From Methanosarcina sp. UBA5 (lineage in GTDB: Archaea; Halobacteriota; Methanosarcinia; Methanosarcinales; Methanosarcinaceae): a stretch of 64,000 bases of DNA. Location: positions 3,594-67,593 of the forward strand of contig NZ_DAVG01000096.1 in assembly GCF_002505485.1 (NCBI RefSeq), given 5' to 3'. Every line of letters begins with the position of its first letter. Position 1 is the first letter of the stretch. The position numbers were made by a program, and so were the translations under genes. The notes beneath the pieces are model-generated. The model was not told where the DNA came from. It ran no database searches and saw nothing but the letters and a program-made list of their open reading frames with translations. Of this stretch, positions 51,133-60,484 are shown in pieces.

Positions 51133-52776
51133 ATGCAGCAAGGTCATGATTGCAATATTGAAAACTCACCAGGGCTTTCTGAAAAAAAATATAAAATACT
51201 CGGATTCTTGATAATATTTTTTGCCCTGTTAATAAGGTTGTTTGACCTGGGAGAGCGAGTATTTCATCACGATGAAAGTGTACATGCCAGTTTTACCCTT
51301 AAACTTCTCGAAACCGGGCAATATAAGTATGATCCAGCCTACCATGGCCCCTTTCTTTTCCATTCTACTGCTGTTGTCTTTCACTTTCTGGGAATAAACG
51401 ATACAACAGCACGCCTGATCCCTGTCTTCTTCGGAGTAGCGACAATTATTCTGCTCTTTTTACTTAAGAAGGAACTCGGAGAAAGAGGTGTAATCTGGTC
51501 AGCTTTCTTGCTCTCTTTTTCTCCAAGTATGGTATATTTCTCAAGGTTCTTCAGGAACGATCTGATTATTGTTTTCTGTACCCTGGCCACTGTTATAGGG
51601 GGAATTCGCTACCTTGAGAACCTTCACAGCTCAAAGAGATACCCTTATCTTATCCTTGCCGCTTCTTCTCTTGCAGTTGCCGTATCCTCAAAAGAAAACG
51701 CCTATCTTGTTATTCTCATGTTCGGAGCCTATGCAGGGATTTATTCTTTGTACAGGTTTTATTCCGACTGGAAAAAAGAGAAATTGAGCCTCAAAAGGGC
51801 CCTCTTTCGTAAAAGTTCAGCTATTTTCCCTTTCCTGCCGGAAATTTTGCTTTCAGGTACTCTTTTTATTTTTATCGTAATGTTATTCTACACAAGCCTT
51901 TTCAGAACCCCAGAGACCTTCTTTTCAATTGTGGAAAGGGCTTTTTCCCACTGGATGGCGATGCACAGAATCGAACGCATAGGAGGCCCTTTTTATTTCT
52001 ACATACCTATCCTTCTCGTGTACGAAAGTCCTATTCTGCTTTTCGGAACTGCTGGTATTGTCCATTTCCTGAAAAAGAAAGGCAAAAATGCCTCCTTTTT
52101 CCTGTTTCTTTCCTACTGGGCAGTTGCGAGTTTACTGCTCTACTCATATCTCCAGGAAAAAGTCCCCTGGCTTGTTGTGCATATTGTCCTGCCCTTCGGA
52201 ATTCTGGCAGGGGCTTACCTGGGAGATTTTTTTTCCGGGATGCCTGGCATAAGACAGAAGAATTTGTCAGGCATAGAAGACCCAAATTTCGGAATAGACA
52301 AAAACCCCGCTTTCGGGATAAAACGTTCCAGTGTCTATACCCTTGTTACAGGGATTCTGATACTTACCCTGATAATATCCCTGGCTCAATGTGTTTCTGT
52401 AAATTTTTACAGAAGTATGGAACCTGACGAACTGATGACGTATTCACAGGCATCTCCGGATATCCGAGAGCTTATGGAGAAAATAGGAGGATTCAATCTT
52501 GGGCCTGAAACTCTAAAGATAGCCGTTGTTGATCCTGAAAATCTTTACTGGCCCCTGCCATGGTACCTCAGGGATTATGAGAAAGCAGCATATTATACAA
52601 AACCTCCGGCTAAATCAGAATACGATGCAATAATCGTGCCTGCAACATATCGAATGTATGAGGTAATTCCAGAAGAAAAATATGCCTCATATAATTTCTC
52701 CTTACGCCCTGGAAAAGAGTTTATCCTTTATTATGATAAAAAACTTGAAAATACATACGAAAAAAGGAGAAGTTGA
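51133..52776 (+). CDS. Agl23-like membrane glycosyltransferase-family protein (TIGR03663)
   Basis: 547 residues with about 10 or more membrane segments. It resembles the PMT/GT39 superfamily: the first loop has the acidic motif RVFHHDESVHASF, followed by TGQYKYDPAYHGPF, typical of TIGR03663 (called flippase-activity-associated Agl23). FSPSMVYFSRFFRNDLIIVF and SKENAYLVILMF are further blocks. It is thought to work in archaeal N-glycan assembly at the membrane; the exact step is open. It starts divergently from the MoaD-like gene, 81 bp apart. Confidence 0.88.
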   Translation: MQQGHDCNIENSPGLSEKKYKILGFLIIFFALLIRLFDLGERVFHHDESVHASFTLKLLETGQYKYDPAYHGPFLFHSTAVVFHFLGINDTTARLIPVFFGVATIILLFLLKKELGERGVIWSAFLLSFSPSMVYFSRFFRNDLIIVFCTLATVIGGIRYLENLHSSKRYPYLILAASSLAVAVSSKENAYLVILMFGAYAGIYSLYRFYSDWKKEKLSLKRALFRKSSAIFPFLPEILLSGTLFIFIVMLFYTSLFRTPETFFSIVERAFSHWMAMHRIERIGGPFYFYIPILLVYESPILLFGTAGIVHFLKKKGKNASFFLFLSYWAVASLLLYSYLQEKVPWLVVHIVLPFGILAGAYLGDFFSGMPGIRQKNLSGIEDPNFGIDKNPAFGIKRSSVYTLVTGILILTLIISLAQCVSVNFYRSMEPDELMTYSQASPDIRELMEKIGGFNLGPETLKIAVVDPENLYWPLPWYLRDYEKAAYYTKPPAKSEYDAIIVPATYRMYEVIPEEKYASYNFSLRPGKEFILYYDKKLENTYEKRRS

Positions 52777-53019
52777 AAGAAAAAGTAGACTAAGAATTGG
52801 ATTGTCCTGCATAAGATAAATTTGAATTCGAATCTGCCAGCGTGTTGATTTTTCTGAAAAATCACAAATCTCAGATAATAATTTAGTAGAAAACTCCACG
52901 CTTAAAGAATTGTCTAGAATAACACAACCTTTTATCCTAAATTGTTGCTATAAAATCCGCTGACAGCTTAAACATACATTAGAACAATAATAAATAAGTT
53001 TAAACCGATTTTTACTAGC

Positions 53020-53172
53020 ATGAAATCACCCAAAGCATTAATCGCATCACTAATTGCAGCTGTAATGTATCTTATCGTAAATACAACATTTCCATGGTGG
53101 GCGGCCTTAATAATATCAATCATCATATTTATAGTAGCTATGGAACGTTTACTACAGGGAGGCAGCAGGTAA
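53020..53172 (+). CDS. Tiny membrane protein
   Basis: 50 residues: MKSPKALIASLIAAVMYLIV then NTTFPWWAALIISIIIFIV and AMERLLQGGSR. Two membrane segments joined by a Trp-rich turn. There is no annotated family I recognise. A TATA-like AATAATAAATAAG lies about 30 bases upstream, and codon use looks normal. The gene may make a small accessory protein of a membrane complex. Confidence 0.6.
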   Translation: MKSPKALIASLIAAVMYLIVNTTFPWWAALIISIIIFIVAMERLLQGGSR

Positions 53173-53392
53173 ACTTAAGGCAGACTTAAAGCTGTCAGCT
53201 GATAATAAGATAGCAGACTTCAGCAGGCGGCAAGTAGTCTGCAAGCTCCGTAAGGCAGTCAGGAAGCTAGCCGGACTTCAGGGCAGATAATAAAAGCCGA
53301 TAAAGGCTTTACTGGTTTTTAAGTAGTTCATAAAAGTAAATATAAAGAAACTATAAATGTTTATACGCCAATAAATAACAAACGTGATAAAT
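53173..53392. other. Short region with hairpin between two tiny membrane proteins
   Basis: AAAGCC (53293-53298) pairs with GGCTTT (53305-53310), followed by TTTTTAAG: a likely terminator. Upstream, GCAGACTT is repeated at 53182 and 53213 and again in reverse as AAGTAGTCTGC, without clear function. A TATA-like TATAAATG lies near 53350-53357. Confidence 0.4.
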
Positions 53393-53605
53393 ATGACATC
53401 AAAAACCAGCCTCAAACAATCAACAGTAATTATAGGATGCGTAATAGCCTTCGGAGCGATTATAGTAGGAATTTCGTTTACACTAGCATCTTTTTTACTT
53501 CACGATAAAAGTTTAGAAGCAGTAAATTTATTCGTGACTGCAATACTCGGTTCGGCAGTCACTATGGTAGCCTTGGGGGAATTAAAATTTAAAAATATGG
53601 ATTAA
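53393..53605 (+). CDS. Small membrane protein
   Basis: 70 residues from ATG 53393 (a GTG at 53384 is possible). Two hydrophobic segments, STVIIGCVIAFGAIIVGISF and LFVTAILGSAVTMVAL, with a short charged loop. Not recognised. It lies 11 bp from the 3' end of the P-type ATPase gene, converging. Its nearness and similar size to the gene at 53020 suggest a related role, though the sequences differ. Confidence 0.6.
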   Translation: MTSKTSLKQSTVIIGCVIAFGAIIVGISFTLASFLLHDKSLEAVNLFVTAILGSAVTMVALGELKFKNMD

Positions 53606-53616
53606 AAACCTTAATA

Positions 53617-56376
53617 TCAATCAAAGTTCGTCTTTTCCTTAATTATCTCCTGAGAACTTTTTCCAGAAAAATATTTTACAAGTTCCATTGAGATGAACGT
53701 GGTAGAAGCAAGAGCCAGTACCACTCCCCATTCAGTGAAAGAAAGTGGAACGGTCCGAAAAGCAGTCTGGAAAAAAGGAACATAAATTACTACCAGTTGC
53801 AGGATTATTGTTGTCAGGACTGCATAAACCAGGGATCTATTTGTAAAAAGCCCCAGGGAAAAGATCGAGTATCGGTCAGACCGCCAGTTAAAGGCATTAA
53901 ACATCTCTGAAAAAACCACAAGCGTAAAAATCAGAGTCTGGAGTTTCTCAAGTGGAAAACCCCTATCAACCGCCCAGGCTAGAATGATTAAAGCCTGAAG
54001 CGCAATCAACCCTCCAATTCCCAGCCCGGCTGCAATTTCCCGACGAGTGATAAGTCCTTCCTCAACGTTTCTTGGCTTCTGTCTCATAATACCGCTGTCC
54101 GGAGGCTCAACTGACAGAGCCATAGGAGGAAGCCCATCCGTAATCAGATTAATCCAGAGGATCTGAACCGCGAGCAAAGGCAGGATCTGCCATCCCAAGA
54201 TAGAAATGAGGACTATGAGAACCTCTCCTATATGAGCTGAGAGCCCGTAAGTGATGAAGTTTCTGATATTTTTAAAAATATTGCGCCCTTCCTCAACCGC
54301 TGCAACAATGGACGCAAAATTATCGTCCGTAAGGATCATGCTTGAGGCTTCTTTGCTGACATCCGTGCCTGTAATCCCCATAGCTATTCCCATGTCTGCA
54401 GCTTTAAGGGCAGGAGCATCATTAACCCCGTCTCCGGTCATTGCCACGATATAGCCTTTTTTCTTAAAAGCGTCTATTACCCTCAATTTATGGGTAGGAT
54501 AGACCCTGGCATAAACCGAAACTCTCTCGACCTTCCCTTCGAACTCGGCATCCCCAAGGCTATCAAGCTCTGATCCTGTAAGAGTGAGATCGTTTTCCTT
54601 CAAAATCCCCAGTTCCTTTGCAACTGCAGACGCAGTAATCTTATGGTCTCCTGTTATCATTACGGTTTTAATACCTGCATCTGCACATTTCTGGATTGCA
54701 ACCTTTACTTCCTCTCTTGGAGGGTCTCTCATGCCCATTAAACCTAAAAAGACCATATCCTCTTCAATTTCCTCTGAAGAGAATTCTCCTGAAGAAATGT
54801 TTTCAAGAGATGGGCCCTCATCCAGAGAGCGGAATGAAAGAGCCATAACCCTGAGGGCCTGATCAGCCATTTCCCTGACTTTTCCCGCAATCAACTGCTT
54901 CATTTCGGGAGATAAAGACCTTATTTCCCCATCAAGAAAAATTTTCGTACATGAACTGAGAATTACCTCAGGGGCTCCCTTTGAGAAAGCAACCAGTCCT
55001 TTAAGGGGAAAGCTACCGGAATCGGCTTCCAGTTTATTGAAGGTAGTCATTCTTTTTCGTTCAGAGGAAAAAGGTATTTCTCCAAGTCGAGGATATTTTT
55101 GGTCAAGATCGACTTTAAGGAGCCCTGTCTTTGCCGCAGCAACCACAAGAGCTGCCTCCGTAGGATCTCCTTTGATCTCCCATTTCTCATTTTCCTTAAA
55201 AAAGTCAGCGTCGTTACAGAGAACAGCTCCCAGCAAGAGAACATGAAGATGAACATCGTCTGCAGAAACTTTTTTGTTTCCCTTAAAGACCTCTCCTTCA
55301 GGAGAATATCCTGCTCCCGTAACCTTTAAAATCTGCTCATTGACGCAGATCCTTTCAACCGTCATTTTGTTCTGCGTAAGTGTGCCTGTCTTATCCGAAC
55401 AGATAACATTTGTGGCTCCAAGTGTCTCTACAGATGGCAGTTTTCTCACAAGGGCATGCCTTTTGACCATACGCCTTACTCCTAGCCCAAGCCCTACTGT
55501 AACAACCGCAGGTAGAGCTTCAGGGATAGCAGCAACCGCAAGTGCGACCCCCCAGAGAAACATATCAAGGAGAGGAAAGCCGTAAAAGACGCCAAGCATT
55601 GCGACAAAAGCCACAATTATAAGAGTTGCAATCCCAATCCATCTGCCAAACTTGTCAAGGCTTTCCTGTAAAGGCGTTTTGGATCTCTCGATTGTCCCCA
55701 GAAGTCCGGCCAGTTCCCCAAAAGCAGTATTCATCCCGGTTGCAGTAACAATCGCACTGCCTCTTCCGTAAGCAACTGCAGTTCCTGTATAGACCATGTT
55801 TGTCCTGTCAGCTTCAGGAGTTTCGGAAGGCAGGGTTTCAATGCTTTTCTGGACCGGCACGGATTCTCCTGTAAGGGAAGACTCGTCAGTTTTGAGGTTG
55901 AACCCTTTGATTATCCTGGCATCTGCAGGGATGCGGTCTCCGGTCTGAATAAGGATAAGATCTCCAAGAACAAGTTTTTTTGAAGGAATTTTTTTTTCAA
56001 CCCCGTCCCTTATAACAGTCGCTTCCGGAGAGGTGAGAGACCTTAGAAGCTCAATTGATTTTTCGGCTCGATATTCCTGCACGAAGCTGAGAATACCTGC
56101 AAGAAAAACCGTAAAAATAATGACTATTGCATCAATTAGCTCCCCGAGAAGAGCCGAAACAATAGAGGCAATTATCAAAATAATAATCAAGATACTTTTA
56201 AACTGTGAGATAAAGAGCTGCAGGACCGAGACTTTTTCATTTTCTTTAAGTTCATTTTCGCCATACTCTTTAAGCCTTTTTGAGGCTTTCTCAGAACTCA
56301 AACCTGCTTCTGATACCTCAAGCTCTTCAAAAACGGAGTTGACTTCCTGATCGTAATACACCCCTCTATCCCTCAA
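53617..56376 (-). CDS. Cation-transporting P-type ATPase (calcium type, PMA1/SERCA-like)
   Basis: 919 residues. All P-type ATPase motifs are present: TDESSLTGES (actuator), VICSDKTGTLTQNKMT (phosphorylated Asp), KGDPTEAAL (nucleotide-binding), and TGDGVNDAPALKAADMGIAM (hinge). Membrane segments M1-M4 lie before, and six more after, the cytosolic loops. PEALPAVVTVGLGLGVRRM in M4 and the C-terminal LITDGLPPMALSVEPP match the P2A calcium or sodium-pump class. Ion specificity cannot be fixed from sequence. The N-terminal cation-ATPase domain is complete. It stands alone on the minus strand. Confidence 0.92.
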   Translation of the reverse strand: MRDRGVYYDQEVNSVFEELEVSEAGLSSEKASKRLKEYGENELKENEKVSVLQLFISQFKSILIIILIIASIVSALLGELIDAIVIIFTVFLAGILSFVQEYRAEKSIELLRSLTSPEATVIRDGVEKKIPSKKLVLGDLILIQTGDRIPADARIIKGFNLKTDESSLTGESVPVQKSIETLPSETPEADRTNMVYTGTAVAYGRGSAIVTATGMNTAFGELAGLLGTIERSKTPLQESLDKFGRWIGIATLIIVAFVAMLGVFYGFPLLDMFLWGVALAVAAIPEALPAVVTVGLGLGVRRMVKRHALVRKLPSVETLGATNVICSDKTGTLTQNKMTVERICVNEQILKVTGAGYSPEGEVFKGNKKVSADDVHLHVLLLGAVLCNDADFFKENEKWEIKGDPTEAALVVAAAKTGLLKVDLDQKYPRLGEIPFSSERKRMTTFNKLEADSGSFPLKGLVAFSKGAPEVILSSCTKIFLDGEIRSLSPEMKQLIAGKVREMADQALRVMALSFRSLDEGPSLENISSGEFSSEEIEEDMVFLGLMGMRDPPREEVKVAIQKCADAGIKTVMITGDHKITASAVAKELGILKENDLTLTGSELDSLGDAEFEGKVERVSVYARVYPTHKLRVIDAFKKKGYIVAMTGDGVNDAPALKAADMGIAMGITGTDVSKEASSMILTDDNFASIVAAVEEGRNIFKNIRNFITYGLSAHIGEVLIVLISILGWQILPLLAVQILWINLITDGLPPMALSVEPPDSGIMRQKPRNVEEGLITRREIAAGLGIGGLIALQALIILAWAVDRGFPLEKLQTLIFTLVVFSEMFNAFNWRSDRYSIFSLGLFTNRSLVYAVLTTIILQLVVIYVPFFQTAFRTVPLSFTEWGVVLALASTTFISMELVKYFSGKSSQEIIKEKTNFD

Positions 56377-56713
56377 GCCTCCGGATTATCCAGAGATGTC
56401 CCCCAATTAATATATCTGCCTATCTAATATAAGTTTCAAAGCATATATAACAGTTAAGCATATCGATAGATTAAGGGGTTTTTAAAGGAATTTCAGTAAT
56501 ACGGACTCTTGTGGAAAAAAAGATATAAAACTTTAGCTATTTTTATATCAAGACAGGGGTCTGGAATCTATTTGAAATCTATTTGAAATCTATTTGAAAT
56601 CTATTTGAAATCTATTTGAAATTTATCTAAAATCTATTTGTAAATACATTTGAAATCTTAAGGGATAACAAGGTTCTGTTTGAAAAATAAAACAGATAAG
56701 GGAAAAATTGGGT
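56377..56713. other. Upstream region with an 11-bp tandem repeat
   Basis: Noncoding, between divergent genes. The tandem repeat is listed separately. TATA-like sequence ATATAAAAC near 56523-56531 could serve the oxidoreductase gene. Confidence 0.35.
56565..56640. repeat. 11-bp minisatellite
   Basis: AATCTATTTGA is repeated five times without change from 56565 to 56619, then two degenerate copies follow (AATTTATCTA and AAATCTATTTG). It lies 75-150 bases before the FAD oxidoreductase gene, probably in its leader or promoter. Copy number is likely variable between strains. Confidence 0.75.
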
Positions 56714-58048
56714 ATGAAAATCATAATAATAGGAAGTGGACTTGCAGGACTGTCAGTCGGGTATAAGCTCTGCAAATCGAATGAGATTGTTATTTTTGAA
56801 AAAGATGAGGAAATCGGGGGGATGGCCGCAAGTTATTGCCACGATTTTGCTGGGAAGAAGTACTTTATAGAGAAGTATTATCACCATATATTCAGGAGCG
56901 ATTCGGAACTTCTTGACCTGATAAAGGAACTGGGACTTGAAGATCAAATGCTGTGGCTTAAGGGGAAAAACGCCTATTTTGTGGACGGTAAAAATTATCC
57001 TATGAATACTCCTGCTGAAATTCTAAGGTTTAAACCTCTTTCGTTTACGGATCTGGTCAAACTTGGGCTACTGGTACTCAGGATAAAGCTAATAAATGAT
57101 ACGACTTCCTATGACAGAATAAAGGCGAAAGACTGGATTCTTGATACGGCAGGACAAAATGTATACGAAAACTTTTTTGCTCCTCTAATGAAAAGCAAAT
57201 TCAGTGAAAATGCCGAAAGTGTCTCTGCCGCCTGGTTAATAGGGCGTGTGAAAATAAGGTCAGATAGGGGAAAAGAAGGAGAAAAACTTGGGTACCTGAA
57301 AGGAGGTTTCAATTCCCTGATAGAAGCCCTAGCAAGGGAAATCACTGCACAGGGAGGCAGAATTTTACAGAATAAAGCAGTAACGGAAATCGTAATCAAA
57401 GACAATGCAATACAGGGAGTGGTTACTGATGGAGATTTTATACCCTGCGATGCCGTGATTTCAACTGTTGAACCCAGAGTACTTGATGTCCTCACGAAGG
57501 GCAAGCTTGGAGCCCTTCACACAACCTTGCAAGGTATTCGATATCAAGGGACTGCATGTGCCCTTATAGGACTGGACAAAAGGCTTATGAAAGATGAGAA
57601 TTACTGGCTGAACATAAGAGCTGACGTGCCTTTTGGAGCCGTAATTGAACACACTAACTTTATGCCTTTTGAGGATTATGGAGAGCACCTTGTTTATGTA
57701 ACTTCCTATTTTCAGGATGAAAACAATCCCCTCTGGCTAAACAAGGAAGAAGAAGTTCTGAATTCGTACCTGAAGGGCCTGGAAAAGATTTTTCCTGATT
57801 TTTCAAGAACCGATATCCACTGGGCGAAACTCTTCCGCAGAATGGACACTGCACCTGTGTATGAACAGGGGTATCTTGAAAAGGTTCTGCCTTTTGCTCC
57901 GGGCCCATCAGGACTTTACCTGGCAGGAATGTTCTCATCAACCAATTACCCGGAAAGAAGCATGAACGGCTCTGTAAAAGCCGGGTTTGAAGTTGCGAAC
58001 TTCTTCATGAAAAAAGAAGAAAATTGCGAAGTTTGCTGGCTCGACTGA
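56714..58048 (+). CDS. FAD-dependent amine-oxidase-like oxidoreductase
   Basis: 444 residues from ATG 56714 (TTG 56708 possible). The N-terminal FAD motif is IIIIGSGLAGLSVGYKLC with IVIFEKDEEIGGMAAS. Related proteins include protoporphyrinogen oxidase and UDP-galactopyranose mutase-type proteins, and in archaea such genes often sit in glycan loci. C-terminal GPSGLYLAGMFSSTNYPER matches the second FAD-contacting block. The substrate is not known. A hairpin after the stop (58173-58195) may end its transcript. Confidence 0.82.
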   Translation: MKIIIIGSGLAGLSVGYKLCKSNEIVIFEKDEEIGGMAASYCHDFAGKKYFIEKYYHHIFRSDSELLDLIKELGLEDQMLWLKGKNAYFVDGKNYPMNTPAEILRFKPLSFTDLVKLGLLVLRIKLINDTTSYDRIKAKDWILDTAGQNVYENFFAPLMKSKFSENAESVSAAWLIGRVKIRSDRGKEGEKLGYLKGGFNSLIEALAREITAQGGRILQNKAVTEIVIKDNAIQGVVTDGDFIPCDAVISTVEPRVLDVLTKGKLGALHTTLQGIRYQGTACALIGLDKRLMKDENYWLNIRADVPFGAVIEHTNFMPFEDYGEHLVYVTSYFQDENNPLWLNKEEEVLNSYLKGLEKIFPDFSRTDIHWAKLFRRMDTAPVYEQGYLEKVLPFAPGPSGLYLAGMFSSTNYPERSMNGSVKAGFEVANFFMKKEENCEVCWLD

Positions 58049-58172
58049 GAAAACGGCATCCTGTACGTTCATTAAAAGCTTTGTGCACCTGAATAGAGCC
58101 TCTGACTTAATATAGTCTTTAAGGACGAACTATTATATAGTCTAAGGGATGATAATATACTGTCTATATCCG

Positions 58173-58195
58173 CATGCAGAATTTCTTTCTGCATG
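58173..58195. terminator. Hairpin in the gap before the DUF3303 gene
   Basis: CATGCAGAA (58173-58181) and TTCTGCATG (58187-58195) are exact complements around a 5-nt loop. It lies 125 bp after the oxidoreductase stop. The remaining gap to 58467 has no gene; a weaker stem (CCCGGA/TCCGGG, about 58393-58426) lies in the leader of the next gene. Confidence 0.45.
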
Positions 58196-58467
58196 ATTAC
58201 CTGTCCTTCCGGATTTATCATTCATGGGGATTTGAGCAATGGTGAATAAGGAAAAGACAGTAAAAATCTAGAAAAATCTGGACTTCTGCCGTTAGTCGGT
58301 ATTTTGGGGGCGTGCTGGTCAAATCCGCATTTGCGGGGATGGCACAGGAGAATAGGCTTGTTTTTCCTTGAGCTTTGCTCTCAAAAAGAAATCCCGGATG
58401 CTGTAAAAAGCTGCTCTGGCTTCCGGGAAGGGGAATTGGCAGCATAAAATAAGAGGAGTGGTAAAAG

Positions 58468-58740
58468 ATGTTATTCATGGACGTTAGTACCTGGGACCCT
58501 TCGAACCGCGATAAGATCCTTGAGCATTTTAAGAGACTGGAGATACCAGACGGAATCGATGTCATTAACCAGTGGATTGACCTTTCCGGAAACCGCTATT
58601 ACATCCTTTACGAAGCCGAAAGTGCCGAAGCTTACGGAGCTTTCAACCTGCCCTGGTCGGATATCTGTGTAATAGACAGCGTGCCGGTTATGGAAGCTTC
58701 CGAATTCATGCAGCTTCTGCCCAAATACCAGAAAAAGTAA
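58468..58740 (+). CDS. DUF3303 family protein
   Basis: 90 residues. LFMDVSTWDPSNRDKILEHF then VINQWIDLSGNRYYILYEAE and AFNLPWSDICVIDSVPVMEA fit the DUF3303 (YjbR-like ferredoxin-fold stress dimer) pattern. Function unknown; members are small cytosolic dimeric proteins. AGAGGAGTGG at about 58451-58460 is a strong ribosome-binding site. Confidence 0.85.
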   Translation: MLFMDVSTWDPSNRDKILEHFKRLEIPDGIDVINQWIDLSGNRYYILYEAESAEAYGAFNLPWSDICVIDSVPVMEASEFMQLLPKYQKK

Positions 58741-58793
58741 ATTTAGTAATTAGTAACTCTATTATTTATTAATACGGTTTTTCAGAAAAAATC

Positions 58794-58822
58794 CGATGAG
58801 CTGCACATTAACTGGCTCATCG
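58794..58822. terminator. Bidirectional terminator hairpin
   Basis: CGATGAGC (58794-58801) pairs with GCTCATCG (58815-58822), flanked by A-rich sequence on the left and AAAAATCTTTATTTTA on the right. It separates the convergent DUF3303 and aldehyde dehydrogenase genes. Confidence 0.6.
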
Positions 58823-58889
58823 AAAAATCTTTATTTTATCAGTATCAAACGTCAGAGCTTTCTCGTGGCCTTTTTTGCTCAGTACATCA

Positions 58890-58955
58890 GGTTTTTAGTA
58901 TTACTATTTTAGATTTTTAGCACCACTGTTTTAGATTTTTAGCATCACTGTTTTC
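58890..58955. repeat. 22-bp triplication at the 3' end of the aldehyde dehydrogenase gene
   Basis: Three head-to-tail copies start at 58890, 58912 and 58934; copies 2 and 3 (GATTTTTAGCACCACTGTTT / GATTTTTAGCATCACTGTTT) differ at one base, and copy 1 is more divergent. The third copy holds the last codons and stop of the gene. It is a local tandem duplication of the gene end. Confidence 0.65.
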
Positions 58956-60361
58956 AGATCAAGATATTCAGAAAGGGAATCAGGCCCATTTTCTCTTCCT
59001 ATTCCGCTCTGCCTGGTGCCGCCGAAAGGAACCTCAGGAGCAACTTTAAGGTGCTGATTCAGCCATATAATTCCTGCGTTCAACTGTTCACATCCTTTAC
59101 GGGCGTTATCAAGATTTTTTGTCCAGATAGAAGCACCAAGCCCATAACAGGTATTGTTAGCTTCTTCAATTGCCTCATCAAGATTTTTTACCCGGACTAC
59201 AGGCAGGACCGGACCAAATACTTCTTCTTTCAGAAGTCTGGACTCCCTGAGCACATCTACAACAAGCGTGGGCTCGAAAAAATATCCTTTACTGCAGGCG
59301 CTGCTCTCTGGAACTCTACCTCCTGTAACTATCCTGCCTTCGTCCTTTTCTTCAACGTCTGCGACAAGCTCTCTTATATATTTCCATTGCCTGCGGTTGT
59401 TAAGGGGTCCCATATCACTGTTTTCATGCATCCCGTTTCCAACCCTTAAGTTCCGGATACCTGCTTCAAGTTTTTTTATGAACTCTTCAGCTACGGATTC
59501 AAAAACAAACAACCTCTTTACAGCAGTACAGGTCTGTCCGCAATTGTAAAATCTTCCCCTGAGAGCCCCTAAAACTGCATCCTCAAGTTTAGCGTCATCA
59601 CATACGAGCATCGGATCACTCCCTCCAAGCTCGAGGGTTACTCGTTTCATCCCGCCGGCTGCAAGTTCAGCTACACGTTTTCCAGTTCTGGCTTCTCCGG
59701 TAAAGGAGATTTTTTTTACCTTCGAGCTCTTAACCAGGCTTTCTCCAACAACCTCACCAGAGCCTGTAACGATATTGAGCACACCTGGCGGAAGCCCTGC
59801 CTCACTCAGGATAGAAGCCAGGGTGAGGTTAGTGAGGGGGGTATTGCTTGCAGGTTTCAGGACAAACGTATTTCCTGAGATCAGAGCAGGACCTATCTTC
59901 CATGCCATTATAAGAGCAGGCATATTCCAGGGAATTATGGCTGCACAGATCCCTAGAGGCTTCTTTACAGTAAAAGCGTATCCATTTTGAGGGACAGGAA
60001 CAAAATCTCCGTGAAAACTGCTTGCAAGCCCGCAATAGTACTCAAGGACATGTGCAAAACCTTCTATCTCGTTTTTAGCTTCGGCAAGAGGTTTACCCTG
60101 TTCCCGGGTAAGCAAGACAGCAAGTTCATCCTTTCTCTGTCTTACAATTCCTACAGCCCTGTAAAGAATCCCGGCTCTTTGCTGCGGAGATATGGAAGCC
60201 CAGCCATTAAAAGCTGACGATGCAGCTTCAACGGCCATCGACGCATCATTTTCCGTACCTTTTGGAACCCTGTCAACAAGTTCACCTGTTGCCGGATTTA
60301 CGATATTGAAAAATTCACCGCTGCACGCTTCCACAGCATTTCCGTTAATCTGCATTTTCAT
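58931..60361 (-). CDS. NAD(P)-dependent aldehyde dehydrogenase
   Basis: 476 residues. Conserved ALDH blocks: IIPWNMPALIMAWKIGPAL, FTGEARTGKRVAEL, LELGGSDPMLV with the general-base Glu, and FYNCGQTCTAVKRLFV with the catalytic Cys. PFGGTRQSGIGRENGPDSL is near the C-terminus. Closest in style to succinate-semialdehyde or lactaldehyde dehydrogenases, but the exact aldehyde cannot be told. The start could also be the ATG two codons further (60355). It ends within a short tandem duplication. A MarR-family gene lies 124 bp upstream on the same strand, so shared control is possible. Confidence 0.92.
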   Translation of the reverse strand: MKMQINGNAVEACSGEFFNIVNPATGELVDRVPKGTENDASMAVEAASSAFNGWASISPQQRAGILYRAVGIVRQRKDELAVLLTREQGKPLAEAKNEIEGFAHVLEYYCGLASSFHGDFVPVPQNGYAFTVKKPLGICAAIIPWNMPALIMAWKIGPALISGNTFVLKPASNTPLTNLTLASILSEAGLPPGVLNIVTGSGEVVGESLVKSSKVKKISFTGEARTGKRVAELAAGGMKRVTLELGGSDPMLVCDDAKLEDAVLGALRGRFYNCGQTCTAVKRLFVFESVAEEFIKKLEAGIRNLRVGNGMHENSDMGPLNNRRQWKYIRELVADVEEKDEGRIVTGGRVPESSACSKGYFFEPTLVVDVLRESRLLKEEVFGPVLPVVRVKNLDEAIEEANNTCYGLGASIWTKNLDNARKGCEQLNAGIIWLNQHLKVAPEVPFGGTRQSGIGRENGPDSLSEYLDLKTVMLKI

Positions 60362-60484
60362 ATCTATCAGTACTTACAAAGACCTATTTTAAGATAACAA
60401 GAGGTACAGCTTGGAGCAGGTCTAAAGATTAGATAATCTTGGAAAACAACTGTTTGTAGAGTTAAGAACAAATTTGTTAATTCC

